Assembly (NCBI GenBank): GCA_020744425.1
Contig: JAGMUV010000009.1
Span: 1,240,001 to 1,304,000 of the forward strand
Reading direction: 5' to 3'
DNA length: 64,000 nucleotides
Source of the DNA: Dactylonectria macrodidyma
Taxonomy: Eukaryota; Ascomycota; Sordariomycetes; Hypocreales; Nectriaceae
The notes under the pieces are model-generated. The model did no database searches and was not told the DNA's origin. It saw nothing but the letters and a program-made list of their open reading frames with translations. The stretch's first letter is position 1. Each line of letters opens with the position of its first letter. Shown one piece after another: positions 1-11,048 of this stretch. Made by a program: the position numbers and the translations under genes.

Positions 1-564
1 CTACGGGGCCTCGGATGGTTTCGGATCCCAGATAACGTTCGGCACATGTCTAGGACGGCATCAACTTTCGCAAGGCGTCGTCGTGCTGGACCACAGTAAC
101 TTGGCCACAGTAACCTGTTCAAGAACATTTTATTTTTGACAAGTCAGCAAGTACAAGGGCTTTGCCTTGTCTTTAGTCGGTATGAGCCAGCAACCCGCCC
201 TTGATCGGAGAGCGTATTACAAAGTTCGTCTGTGTGTGTTAGGCGTATAAATTGCTTCATGCGCCGAACACATCCACTGCTACTTTGGTTACCTTGACAT
301 GCTTCAAGGTGGATAAAAGTAGGGAGCGGATCATGATACAGAACACAATAACAGTAGCGGTCAAAGCCGAATTATCAATCAAATGAGAACTCCGTGTCAA
401 TCTCCGCGTAGAAAAAACAATCGCTTCCTTTAATAACCCAAGAGGATACAGCACATGGATGCCAGGCTTCGCGGAACGACGCAAGTTTCCACCCAGACCC
501 AGGCATGAATCCATCTTGGGTAATCCCATTCGTTTCAGTTTTGAGTCTTTTCCTTCTTCCGCCG

Positions 565-1255
565 TCATCTCTTACCCTTGCCACAATAATTGATGTGCTC
601 GACATGGATATCCAAGCTGTCAGGAAAGAAATTGTCAACGATATGGCCGTACTTGCATGTGTAAGGTCTATTTCCATGACACTGGAGCCTCTGAATATGC
701 GCATAATGTTTGTCTTTCCGGTCGCTGTTACCACAGGGACACAGGTACTGAGGTCCCCGGTGGAAATTCCCGAGGTGTCGTCGCAGCGATCTTCTGCCTT
801 TTACAGACTGGCAACCTTTATTACCGCAGTGAAAGAAATTGGAGCCTGTGAGATAATTTAATTTGACAATGTGCTGCCCGGAGCTCACATGGTTAGTCAT
901 TTCTTTGTCTGGTTTGATTTCTTGACTCATGTTGGTAACAGACTGGAGGTCGTCGATGCTGTCTGTCATCGAAGCTGCGCATAAACCCCAGCGTATTATT
1001 TGAAGGCGATGGTGAAGTTTCTGAGGTCTGGTTTGAGAACGAATCCAAATTTGACAGCGGCGAGACGACCTGAGTGTCTTCCAAAAGCGAGGGCGGGCTG
1101 CTTGAGAGTAGGGGAGATGATGAAGGAGACCAAAACTGTTTAGTAGGAAGGAACGTATTGTTGGTAAACCCCTCTCTGGCATGTAATTGATTCGGATTAC
1201 TGTCGCAGTCGATGGCGGTTGGCAGTTGCAAGATAAGTTCATCACACATACCCAT
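565..1255 (-). pseudogene. C2H2/C2HC-type zinc-finger protein, fragment or mis-spliced gene
   Basis: Two overlapping minus-strand frames together look like a fungal zinc-finger protein. The upstream frame is open from about 1340 and has its first ATG at 1255. It gives a Ser/Pro-rich leader. The downstream frame (ending 565) encodes a C-x4-C...H-x4-H finger (FHCGNKGCQ...RRHLGNFH) followed by a C-x-CG...RKDKH..H....C unit, a spacing common in Sordariomycete zinc-finger proteins. The frames can be joined by an intron with a weak donor (GTTACC, near 950), branch ACTAACC and acceptor CACAG (near 855), and that join keeps phase. The 5' end is unclear because the open frame runs upstream of any ATG. 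It may be a real gene with missing upstream exons or a decaying copy. DNA binding is inferred only from the Cys/His spacing. Confidence 0.4.
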
Positions 1256-1489
1256 CTGCTCGCTCAAACTGCCATACGACTCGGACGTTTCATCTCGATC
1301 GGATGAGAGGCTTCCTGTATCATATAAACCGATAGAGATCTGCTATTGGATCTCACTGACGAAGCCAGGGTGTTACTGTATGTGTGTCTGTTATCGCTGT
1401 GCTCCGAAATGCTTAGAACGCCGGGGAGAGGTGCCCGGCACCAAACTCGTGACTTTTGGCGAAGAGGAAACACGAAGTCGTCGCTCCGA

Positions 1490-1708
1490 CGATACTACAG
1501 GGGATACATTGCAACCCCAGAATAAATCGTGGTTCATTCGTGATAGATAGTCGTTATGATAACAACAGTACAGGGGATATATGACAGTCCCAGAAGAAGT
1601 CGTGGGACTCGTGGTGGAGAAGTCGGTGGTTGCGACAACAGTACAAGGGTTGTATAGCAGCCCAGAAGGAATCGCGGTTCATGCGTGACAGGTATGATGC
1701 CTCTATGT
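1490..1708. repeat. 73-bp minisatellite, three copies
   Basis: The anchor TACA(G/A)GG recurs at 1496, 1569 and 1642, exactly 73 bp apart. It is followed in each copy by a CCCAGAA block and a TCGTGG/TCGCGG-type block. Copies differ by scattered substitutions, so this is an old tandem array rather than a fresh duplication. Confidence 0.8.
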
Positions 1709-2231
1709 GATGACATATCAACGATGAGCATTGATGCCACTTTATCTAGGCGGATGATGATACAAGGCAATCATGTCGAGGGAAGAGGAACGAAAGTGGG
1801 GTGGATCATAAACGGAAATAAATATAATCAAGCCAGAGAACTAGCAAAGAATGGAGTGACTTACTTGAGATAGAGGGTACAAACTACTGAACAACTTAGA
1901 AGCTGCAGAGTGAGACAAATACGAAAATCTGGCCCTCGGACGTTACATCTCTGAGGGCCAAGTAGAAAGGCCCAACAGAGATGTGTTTCCCGTGAAAGTG
2001 GAACGGGCGAGGCCTGGGTGGAACAACCAGCGGCGGGGGGCGGACTCGTCCGAGATTTATAGAAACACACAAATGAACAGCTATTCTTGAGCCCGAGGCA
2101 TCAAACAGGCAACAATCACGGGCGAGACTGTTTTTGGCACAGGGCAGAATCAATTGCCGCTCAAGACTGGTTGCCTGTCTCATTCGCCCGCATAGGATAC
2201 GTACCTACTTATCATATGTTAGGGGTTGGAG

Positions 2232-2440
2232 ATACTGAGCCATTAATTTGATTGGTGCACATCCTTTATTCAAGCATGCACAATTCCACGCAGGTGAGGG
2301 CCATTATTCTGATTCGTCCGTTTCTTTGCTGGAGTGCAGCCTCAACATAGTACATGGACACACGATCCAGCTGAGGGTCATTGTTTTGATTCGTCTATCT
2401 CCTTCGCCTAAGCCTCCACAATGTATGCATTTAAAAGAAT
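2232..2440. repeat. Degenerate tandem repeat (61-77 bp), mostly transition differences
   Basis: The block TGAGGGYCATTRTTYTGATTCGTC starts near 2294 and again 77 bp later near 2371. A weaker copy lies near 2236. A possible fourth start (GGGCCATTTGATTGA) lies near 2445. Differences between the two best copies are mostly C/T and G/A, as repeat-induced point mutation would leave, although the tract is short for RIP. Confidence 0.6.
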
Positions 2441-4220
2441 GTCAGGGCCATTTGATTGATAGGTCGCACTTCAACGGGGCAAACAAAAAGGCAAGCGGAC
2501 CAAGTTGGAAGGGGCATTCAACTTAGTCGGAAACATTCAATCAGAGAAATGGCCCTAGATTCAAGACCTTTCAATGAGAGGATGAGACTGTCGCATTGCT
2601 AGCTACGCTAAAAGGGAATGCGCACTCCGCTAGAACGTAGTGCAAATACTATAGATATACTGAATGTGACAGAGACAATTGAGGGGCGCCTTTTTGGTGC
2701 TAGTGACCCTGAGTGCTCTCAGCCAAGCACTTTATCCAATGGGGAATTTTGCCCTTCTCCGTAAGGTGAAGAGCTTTGGGGATGGCCAAGCCGGAATGCC
2801 CAGAGATATTCATAACCTTGGTTATGATTCAGTATCTCACCAAATTTGATTAAGAAGTGATGCAAATTCAGGGTTATATATGACCGTCAACATCCTCGTT
2901 CCCTTTATTATGTTCATCATCTGAGTCTATAGCAAATGACTGGAAGGCTCTTCCTTTATCGATTTCAATGGACTAACCCCAACATTCGCCAACATGCCCA
3001 CCTCTCCTCAAAAGGCCCACTCTAATTATTCCAAGAATCAGAATATTAGCAGCATAACATCCGGTAGCTACGCCGCCTCATCCCTTCCTAGCGTTTCCAC
3101 CCCATGCCCGACGCCGCTAACACGAGCCACCACAGATTCGACTTACACCATATGTCGGTTTTTGGCTCAGAACAAGAAGACGGAGCCCTGGAGTGTCTTC
3201 TCCATAGACCCCATCGAAACGAGGCCTTGACTAGCCATTGTTTCCCAAGACAACAATCCGCCAAATGATAGTAGTCTGCACGTTGAAGTCAGATCAAACT
3301 GCGATAGAGAAAGATGATGTATTTTGCTTGTCAAGACTATTCTATCATTACCGATTTTTTCCTCTTGTCTATCACAACCATTTTTTTGGGCACCTAACCG
3401 CCTCTTTAGGAGTCTGGATGAGGATATGTAGTCATTCAACGATGAGGGAGGAAGAGAAATCAGAGTGGTGATAATTAATATAACCTTGGCAAAAGTCTTG
3501 AATCAATATCTGGGAAATACGAGAGGAGAAGCATCAGGAAACTATATGGAGAAATAATTGGAGAGAGCCTTTTTCATTGCGAATCAGCATGTGTGCATCA
3601 TGAGTTGAGTTCTGACAACACTACATGTCACAACCTGTGATTCGCAGACCACTAGACCAATTCTCCATTTGCTTCTGCAGCGTTCGCAAGGTGTCAGTAT
3701 CTGCCATTGTTTTGAACCTAACAGATTCCGGTTAGTTCTACTCTATAAAAACACTATTGTCATTGATGGATCAGAGAGATGCTTTACATCAAAATTGCGA
3801 CGTTGTCATCCATGGTTTTCTAGCTTTTTTGTTGCCGCACAGGGTATGTAGGAAAGATACCGTCATTTACACTGTGTGGTCGAGCTGTGGCATGTTCAAT
3901 TTGTTGTGGATCTTAGGGCCATTTTGCTGGTTGGTGGAACAGCAGTGTGTGGTCCCCCTGCTTCGTCGCACTGTGCATTCGCTTCTTTCCATGGTTGAGG
4001 AACGTAGCTGACTACTGGGGAGTATTCAAGCACCCAATTTGAGTCAAAGTCCCAGTAACTGGTTGGCATTATAGATTCTGTTCCTTGAATCTTGCCAAGT
4101 AGTAAAGGAGTATCCACACTACCACAGCATTCCCCGACTTCAGCCTTACGTTGCCGTTCCGTTCAACTCTATCAAATCAACGCTTCCTTAATCTTTAATC
4201 ATTACGCGTATTGTATGCCC

Positions 4221-5395
4221 TCATTTAGGAGGACTGTATGTCTCATACACCTCGAAATTTACCGTCTTGTTTATCCCGGCCCGTTTGTCCATTTCGTCGA
4301 GTTCAATCTCGGATGGTGTTCTCTGAGACACGCCGATAATGCGCTCCTGGGAACTTGTTCTGCGTATTGCGCTTCCTCCACCTTGCACTTCGATAGTTTG
4401 CTCGTTTTGCGCCACAGAGTAGTGCAGGCCTCTGTTATTGTTCGTGAACTGTCTGGGGTTACTCCTGCCTCCGTGAGATGAGGATGCGTAAGCTTGATCT
4501 GTGAAGACGAGTCTGGAAGCAAGCATGTCGATGCTGTTGAAGCTAGATTAGCAAGAAATCCCACCATCAACAGAATGTGCTCAACTGACAACATGACAAA
4601 CGGGAATAGACATTCCATGGTGTATGCGAATCGATCGATTTGACTGGCCAAGTTTGTCGCACTCTGCGCCGAGCTCTGGAACGAGTATGTAATGGCTCTC
4701 ATGACCCCGAGGACAGCGAGCAGCGCAAGACGAACTTCGGTGCTTCGCATCAGGTAACGGATCAGGCCGGTCTTGATGGCGGCTTTCAGCGACGTGGTTT
4801 TGGCGGAGGCGAAGACAGTGATGAGGAAGTAAGCGCTGACGCATTCGACGACGGCGATAGACACAAAGTAGCCAATGTGGAGGTTGTTGATTGTCTTTTG
4901 GTATGCGTCGTCGCCGTTCATGATGGACTTTACTCTGACGACGGCAATCATAATCCTGAGGGCGCATATTATGATCATGATTAACCAGAACAAGGCAGCA
5001 AAGACGTGCCATCGGCGGTTTCGCAGCACGCGGCTCAGGATGATGTAGCTGTAGAAGGACAGGCCGGCTTCTTGAATCTAACGGCCAGGAATGATACATC
5101 AGATACAGTTCTTACACAAAGATAGTGCTGACCGCGTCGGGGAATTTCCTACCAACCAAAACAAATCCGCAAAGGCCGATGCCACGGCCTGGCCCTTTAC
5201 CGGAGTTCCATCGGCGTAGAAGGCGTAGAAGCAAAGCCCGTTGGCGATGGCTCCGGCAGCCGAGGTGAGGACGGGGACGGCGGCGATCTGAGAGTAGCTG
5301 GTGATGCTGCACACGAGGAAGCCGAAGAGCACATTGCCGATGCAAATGGTGCTAAGGATGGACCAGCTGAGCTCGAAGTATATCGTAGTCGACAT
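4221..5395 (-). CDS. Multi-pass membrane protein, fungal family of unknown function
   Basis: A predicted 350-residue integral membrane protein in three exons (5153-5395, 4590-5077, 4221-4542). All joins keep phase. The ATG at 5395 is the first in a hydrophobic frame. About seven hydrophobic segments run through roughly residues 10-265 (for example FALFWLIMIIICALRIMIAV and YFVSIAVVECVSAYFLI). A Ser/Thr-rich hydrophilic tail follows, ending YETYSPPK. The short second intron (47 bp, donor GTCAGT, branch GCTAATC) restores the sequence FPFVMFFNSIDMLASRLVF. Reading through it would replace this with a poor-quality C-terminus. The layout resembles seven-helix membrane proteins common in ascomycetes, but no motif assigns a ligand or activity. 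Confidence 0.75.
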
Positions 5396-7074
5396 GGCGG
5401 ATGTACTTTGTACCGTGTACTTCGTGCGACTCGGGGTTGGTCCTCGGAGCCGAGAAGCAAAGGCCGCGCAAAAAGAAAGAAAGGGAATCCCGGGAAGAAA
5501 AAGCAGCCACGTTGGATGGTATGTATTGATATATAACAAGTGAGTGCTAAAACACACGACTAATGCATGTGAAGAAGATTCAAACGGGTCAAAACGGGGT
5601 GGTCAAACAGGGTCGACATGTGCTAGCATCGAAAGCCTCAGCTCACATCGAAAGCCTCAGCTAACATCGAAGCCCCAGCCAGCCACACAACCAAGGAAAC
5701 CCAACACGATGCTTGCTCCTCGTTGTTCCGTCCATACGGGAAGACCGATGAACAGGCTTCCACCCCGTTGTTCGACGGGGCCTCCGCTTTTTTGGTCTGG
5801 CTTGCAAACTCGAGTGGGCCTTCAATTCCGTTCGCTTCAACATCCCCCCCGGGATCAAATCAAACTAAAAAGTAGGGTAGACTAGTGACCTCTGGAGAAA
5901 AAAAAAAGGCGATTGAGCGAGCTACGCCCCCAAAACAGCAGCCCCGGATGCAAATAGTTCAACGGCCGTGTTGCCCAAGCCGGACGGTGGCTTCGAGGCT
6001 AGAGATGCAAATTCCTGACTCGTACGAGTCTCGGCTCCAGTGAAGCTAGCCTAGGGTCATTGCTTTGACGAACGCCACGATCCCTGAGGGTTCCCCTCGA
6101 GCTGAAAGTGACCCCCCAGACTCTACGCCACCGGTTTCACGCGATGCTGGTCTGGGGGTTTTTGACTCTTGGCCCTTGACATCGTGTGCGTCTTGACATG
6201 TTGGTGGTGGCTGCATCGGATCATATCCGAAGAGGCCAATGCTGGAGGAATCTGGGAGAGTCTGGGTCTCTGGGACGCTAGAGACTTCGGAATCCAGGCT
6301 CAACCAGGAATGGCCCCATCACGAGATGTGATTGGTACCACTCTTATGGAGTAGTGTCGAACCAGCTAACTCGCATTAAGGGTCCCTGGGATCAGTACAT
6401 ACGCGTTTTCCCCTGCGATGTCGGGCTGACAAGCAGCCACAACTGAGGCACTCGCACGGCACATGTCCAAGCCGTCATTCAACGGAAACTTTATTAGACT
6501 GTCCCCATTAGCTATTAGACTTGTCTCCATTCACCACGGCACGTGAAGCCCATCAGATGCCGATGACCATTTCACCCCGCTCTGTGACATACAAGCCTCC
6601 ATCTCCAGGATCGCAACCTAGCATTATATGTGTCAATATTCCAAATCCAGAAGGAAGCGACGCGGCGCCGCCAATGTGCCAAGACGACGGACTGGCCTTG
6701 GTTATGGCTCGTCAGCGCCCCGGCTGGCTGCTAATTGTCTGTGAAAAGGAGCCTCAACCTGGGCGAAGCGCTCGTCATTGGTGCTGCTCCTAAGCCATTA
6801 TCAATTATTAACAACTATTCATGACGATCAACGCTTACATAGATGAGCCCCCACGAGGGGTCTGTGTAGATCACGCAATATTCCTTCATCACAGTCGGCC
6901 AAGTGAGACAGCATTCACAGAGTATCAGCGATGGACAACGAGGCAGTAACAATGGCAGTGTATTGTTCGCATCAAAACATCAAATAATCCCTTCCCAGAA
7001 AATCCCAGTCCCGTTCAGATACAAGTTGTCTATCAAATGATGTTGCTAATCAAAATCGACGCATAATAGCTCTG
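5396..7074. other. Intergenic region without a convincing gene
   Basis: It holds the 19-bp tandem repeat at 5627-5680 and many short random frames. I see no domain, signal peptide or splice pattern that supports a gene. Confidence 0.55.
5627..5680. repeat. 19-bp tandem repeat, three copies
   Basis: The unit CATCGAAAGCCTCAGCTMA starts at 5627, 5646 and 5665, exactly 19 bp apart. The third copy is degenerate. Confidence 0.85.
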
Positions 7075-7080
7075 CAACCT

Positions 7081-8060
7081 GCGTTTGGCTTGCCGTGCGT
7101 CAAGAGCGTTTGTCGCGGAGGGAGAAGCTTGAAACTTTTATCGGGTCGCTCGCGGCGTAATGCTTGATGCTTCGACTCGCTCTGCATGCAAGTTGAGTCG
7201 TTCGAATGGTTCGCCGCTTGATGCGTGGTGTTTTGCTCTGCGTACGTGTTGAGGTCGCTTGCGGCAGCTGTGGTTGCGGTTTGAGTTTTGTTGACGTTAA
7301 GTCATGGGGGATCTCGTCTCAGAAAGTCCAACATCGAGGTGAAAAGTTCCCTCACGACAGATCTCGCCGTTCAAGAACCAACGCATCAAGGTTCGTCGTC
7401 CTGTGCGTCGTTTGCCACAAAACTAGTGCGTTTTTGGTTGATAGAGAAGCTCAAAGCCTTCGCTTGAATTATTCGCCACTTGATATCTGGCGTTTCGCAT
7501 CGTTTCGCATACATTCTGAGCTGTTTGAGACAATTGGGATTGCGGTTTGAGTTTCGTATTGCGTCAAGATCTCAGGACATCTCCCTTGGAGGTCTCAGCT
7601 GCATTGAGGTCGAAACTTCCTCCGCGATAGCTTTGCCGATCGAGAATCAAGGCTCGGCGTCTCGTGCGTCGCTTGCCACACAGCAGAGGCGTTTGGCGGG
7701 AGGTAGAAGCTCAACCACTTCGTCTGGATCGCTTGCCGCGTGATGTTTGGGGTTTCAGCTCGTCTTGCGTTCATGACAGGTTGCTTGAGACGGTGGTGAT
7801 TGTGATTTGGGATTCTTTTGGCGTCAAATGCTTAAGGTGTTTCCTCTAGGAATTCCCAGCCATGCCGAGGTAGAAAGTTCATTCGCGACAGCCTTGACGA
7901 TCGAAATTCAACGCATAAAAGAGCCGTATCCCTTGTGTCGCTTGGTGCCGCACATCAGGAGCTCTTGTTTCTCAGGCAGAAGCTGAGCCGTTTCCTCTGA
8001 ATCGCTCTCATCGTAGTATCTGGTGTTTCGCTTCGGCGGCTTCGCTTGGCGTACGCGTCG
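7081..8060 (-). repeat. Tandem array of a ~265-bp coding-like unit, mostly decayed
   Basis: Four related copies are anchored on an AGAAGCT block at about 7124, 7446, 7706 and 7979, giving steps of roughly 322, 260 and 273 bp. The longer first step fits a ~57-bp internal duplication between 7140 and 7270. Read on the minus strand in equivalent frame, all four copies encode related peptides around a Leu-Leu-Pro core: ESDSEETAQLLPEKQELLMC, SDPDEVVELLPPAKRLCC, SSEGFELLYQPKTH-stop-FCGK and DKSFKLLPPRQTLLTHGK. The frame is intact only in the copy at 7908-8123. Others have stops, so the array looks like duplicated exons or small genes that have mostly died. Confidence 0.7.
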
Positions 8061-8123
8061 GGACCCGAGGCAACCGCAGGTGAGCAACTTGGCGATGAAG
8101 AAGAGTCTGCGGAAATCGGGCAT
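7908..8123 (-). CDS. Hypothetical 71-residue basic protein, intact member of the repeat array
   Basis: A short frame starting at a genuine ATG at 8123. It has a Cys/basic N-terminal half (LLTCGCLGSRRVRQAK), an acidic patch YYDESDSEET, the repeat core AQLLPEKQELLMCG and a basic tail. It is the only one of four tandem copies without a stop. Conservation of the LLP core across diverged copies suggests the unit once coded for protein. Whether this copy is still expressed, or is one exon of a longer gene, cannot be told. I do not recognise the family. Confidence 0.35.
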   Translation of the reverse strand: MPDFRRLFFIAKLLTCGCLGSRRVRQAKPPKRNTRYYDESDSEETAQLLPEKQELLMCGTKRHKGYGSFMR

Positions 8124-9505
8124 TATGGCGAATAGTTTTCAGAAGGTTGAGAGAAGGTAGAGTCGAGGCTTGTGAAGAATCTCGCGGGCTTGGAGATTGG
8201 GGGATGGCGAAGTCTCTCGCGATTTGGTTTCGTGATCAAAGAGTAAGGAGAAGGTAGATTCGAGGCTGACAAAGAACCTCTCGAGTTTGTAGAGTCTGTA
8301 GAATCGAGGCTAGCGAGTAATCTCACAAGTTTGCTTTCTTTCAAGTTTTGTGATCGGAGTGTGTAAGGTGGAGGAAGTTGAAATTTCGGAGGGCGAGGGA
8401 GAGTTCAAGAAATAGCAGAAACCGTCTGTGGGTGAACAAGGCACACGGTTATAGGATAGGTGACGAGGAAAACGTGCTCAAGGTCACAAGCTCAGGCGTG
8501 TTTGAGAAGGTGAGGGAAGTCAGAGACTTCAAAGAGCTGCAAACGTAGGGCGTTTGCTAGTCTCCTCAATGTGGTTGTAGGCAGGTGAAAGAAAACTGTT
8601 CCGACTTGATTGAGAGAAGTTGTAGTGTTTTGAACTCGGCGCTGGTTGACAAAAGATAAGCCGGCGTTTGTTGGCTGGTTGTGGCTGGGTGACTCACTTG
8701 TAACTCGGTCAACTAGTTGCGCTAGGTTCTCGGGCTCTTCTCGCTCTTTGCGCAGACCACAGTGTGTAGTCAAAGTACGACCTCTCAACTTTTCCAAGTG
8801 AACAGGACTGATTGGGGTGGAAAACTCTAGTGATTCATGCCTAGCCCTACTGATAACTGACTCGGTGAAAGAAAATCATTAATTGAGATACTATAGTTGC
8901 TATATTTGATGGTTAAAGTGCATCTTTGAACATATGTTTTATGCAGTGTCTGGTGCGCAGATAGTGACGAAACTGTGTTTCAGATGCGAATGCTAGACAG
9001 CTGTAACTAACGAAAACTACACCTGTCAGCACCTGTCAGCACCTGTCACACCAAATGCCTTAGGACCCTACCCACTCTGAGCACAACGTCGGAAAATGCA
9101 CCCGGTCCTGATTTTTTAGCTGCATGGCAATTGCCGATAACGCATGGCCGGTAATTCGGAAAATGCTTCGTTTCGCTATTTCGTCCGTCGGATCCACCCT
9201 CGAGTTGCGGAGGAAGAGGAGGGGCATGTGGAGCACCACCTTGGAGAGTTGATTCATGTAAATACTAGGAGGCTGCTCCTCTTGACAGCGTGATGCTATG
9301 CAGGTGAATTACTCAAGTCATGCTCCTGGTTCAATTCAGTTCCGCTTAAAATCTCGTTTGTCTCTGCTGCACCTGTGCCGTTCAACTTTACCCCGCATCC
9401 TCGAGACTTGTCCAGCAAACAACCAACAGCAGTGAACAACATCGCGAGAGCAACATTCATCTAATTCGCATCACATCTATTCTATTCAGACACCTTTTCT
9501 CCGCA
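8124..9505. other. Intergenic region with short leader repeats and the kinase promoter
   Basis: Between 8153 and 8335 a motif GTAGA(G/T/A)TCGAGGCT occurs three times (about 8157, 8252 and 8297), upstream of the 71-residue minus-strand frame. At 9021-9048 a 10-bp unit (ACCTGTCAGC) repeats three times. TCGGAAAATGC occurs at 9089-9099 and 9156-9166. No gene is evident. Confidence 0.6.
9149..9159 (+). promoter_or_regulatory. CGG-N5-CGG site (variant) upstream of the acid-sugar kinase
   Basis: CGGTAATTCGG, 347 bp upstream of the kinase ATG. It matches 9 of 11 positions of the exact site found at three other places in the cluster. Direct CGG repeats are a typical target of Zn2Cys6 dimers. Function is inferred. 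Confidence 0.4.
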
Positions 9506-10954
9506 ATGACAGCCCACGAGGTCCTCGACAGGGATTCCACCCTGAAATCCTTGCCTCCAGCTCCCACAACCGAGTTGCGAAAGCGCGTGAAACAAGAGCT
9601 CCAGAGTCCCTCTTCCAAAGCGCCTGTCCTGGTTGTGCTCGACGACGACCCAACGGGAACGCAGACGTGTCACGATGTCAACATTCTCACCGTCTGGGAT
9701 GTGCCCCGTCTCGTTGCTGAGTTTCGGGAGACGAGGTGCGGCGGCGGCTTCTTCATCCTCACCAACTCGCGCGCCATGCATCCACAAGAAGCTCGCGAGC
9801 TCATCGTCGAGATCTGTACCAACTTGCAGGCTGCGTCGCGGGAAACAGGCGCCGCGTTTGAGGTTGTGCTGCGAAGTGATTCTACTCTACGGGGCCATTT
9901 TCCTCTTGAGGCTGAAGCTGTTGAGCAAGTCTTGGGTGCTGCCAATGCTTGGGTGCTCTGCCCGTTTTTCCTGCAGGGCGGCCGATACACTATCAATGAC
10001 GTCCACTACGTTCAAGAGGGCGACAAGCTGGTGCCGGCCGCACAAACGCCCTTTGCTAAAGACGCCACGTTCGGGTACACGAGCTCGAACCTGAGAGACT
10101 ACGTGGTGGAGAAGACAAAGGGAGCCGTAGCCAGAGAGCGCATCACATCCATCAGCTTGGAGACGATACGAAACGGCGGCGTAGAGGCGGTCTTGAAGCA
10201 GCTGTTAGAGGAGGTGAACGGCAATCGGCCCGTCATCATCATCAACGCCGCTGCTGATGAGGACGTCGACGTCGTGGTAGCCGGACTTGTACGAGCCTCG
10301 GAATCCGGAAAACGATTCCTCTTCCGGACCGGTGCGGCTTTCGTTTCAGCCCGTTTGGCGATCCCGTCTATTCCTCCCATCTCTTCCAGCCATCTAGGTC
10401 TGTCGCAGGATGTCGGTGGTCTAATCATCGCAGGCTCCTACGTGCCCAAAACGACCGCACAACTCGAATCGCTGCGTACTCGATCAGGAGACAAGCTGAC
10501 AAGCATCGTTCTTGATGTCAGAAAACTCCTCGAGTCTCCAGACTCGGCGACGTCAGAGGTATCAAACGCGCTCACCACCGCAGAAGCAGAAATCAGGCGC
10601 GGCCAAGACGTTCTCGTCATGACGAGCCGAGAGTTGATCGTCGGCGGCGACGAGGCCAAAAGCCTAGACATTGGCTCGACCGTTGCCCGAGCGCTCGTCT
10701 CGTTCCTCCAGAAGCTCGAGCAAAAGCCGCGGTACGTCATCGCAAAGGGTGGAATTACGTCTTCGGATATGGCTACCAAGGGCTTGAGGATGAAGCGCGC
10801 GCTTATCGTCGGCCAAGCTGCGCCAGGCGTTCCGCTCTGGCGGTGCGATGAGCCAGAATCCAAGTGGCCTGGGTTGTCATATGTCGTCTTTCCAGGGAAT
10901 GTTGGGACGAATGATACTTTGTACGAGGTGGTCAGGGGCTGGGCTGCGAACTAG
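9506..10954 (+). CDS. Four-carbon acid-sugar kinase family protein (DUF1537, OtnK-like)
   Basis: A 482-residue intronless protein. The N-terminal domain carries LDDDPTGTQTCHD (about residues 45-57), the hallmark of DUF1537 acid-sugar kinases, then FILTNSRAM and RSDSTLRGHFPLE. The C-terminal nucleotide-binding domain carries VLVMTSREL, KGGITSSDMATKG and FPGNVGTND. In bacteria this family phosphorylates 3-oxo-tetronates, threonates or related branched acid sugars after an NAD-dependent oxidation. The length fits the stand-alone enzyme, unlike the large fungal fusions that join this domain to a dehydrogenase and an aldolase. The ATG at 9506 is the first in frame. It is convergent with the Zn2Cys6 gene, with 94 bp between the stops. 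Exact substrate unknown; no aldolase or isomerase gene is nearby. Confidence 0.9.
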   Translation: MTAHEVLDRDSTLKSLPPAPTTELRKRVKQELQSPSSKAPVLVVLDDDPTGTQTCHDVNILTVWDVPRLVAEFRETRCGGGFFILTNSRAMHPQEARELIVEICTNLQAASRETGAAFEVVLRSDSTLRGHFPLEAEAVEQVLGAANAWVLCPFFLQGGRYTINDVHYVQEGDKLVPAAQTPFAKDATFGYTSSNLRDYVVEKTKGAVARERITSISLETIRNGGVEAVLKQLLEEVNGNRPVIIINAAADEDVDVVVAGLVRASESGKRFLFRTGAAFVSARLAIPSIPPISSSHLGLSQDVGGLIIAGSYVPKTTAQLESLRTRSGDKLTSIVLDVRKLLESPDSATSEVSNALTTAEAEIRRGQDVLVMTSRELIVGGDEAKSLDIGSTVARALVSFLQKLEQKPRYVIAKGGITSSDMATKGLRMKRALIVGQAAPGVPLWRCDEPESKWPGLSYVVFPGNVGTNDTLYEVVRGWAAN

Positions 10955-11048
10955 GGACCTAGAGGTGTGATCAAAACATCACGTTCAAAAGAAAAAGGTG
11001 GACTTCCTGAATCTTGTTCATTCTTAGCCAGGTGCCTCGTCTTGTTTC

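Larger units (their letters stand above)
1268..4220. other. Gene-poor, repeat-bearing intergenic region
   Basis: No open frame here looks like a conserved protein. It contains the 73-bp minisatellite (about 1490-1708) and a degenerate 61-77 bp repeat (about 2232-2440). The rest is moderately AT-rich with no other structure that I could recognise. Confidence 0.6.

Noticed and set aside
2690..2760. tRNA-like segment around the GGCTGAGAGC string (minus strand)
   Set aside because: An A-box-like string is present, but no B box (GGTTCRANNCC) or acceptor stem could be found.
9021..9050. Short direct repeats resembling a CRISPR-like array
   Set aside because: 10-bp units directly abutting, no spacers, eukaryotic context. 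Simple tandem repeat.
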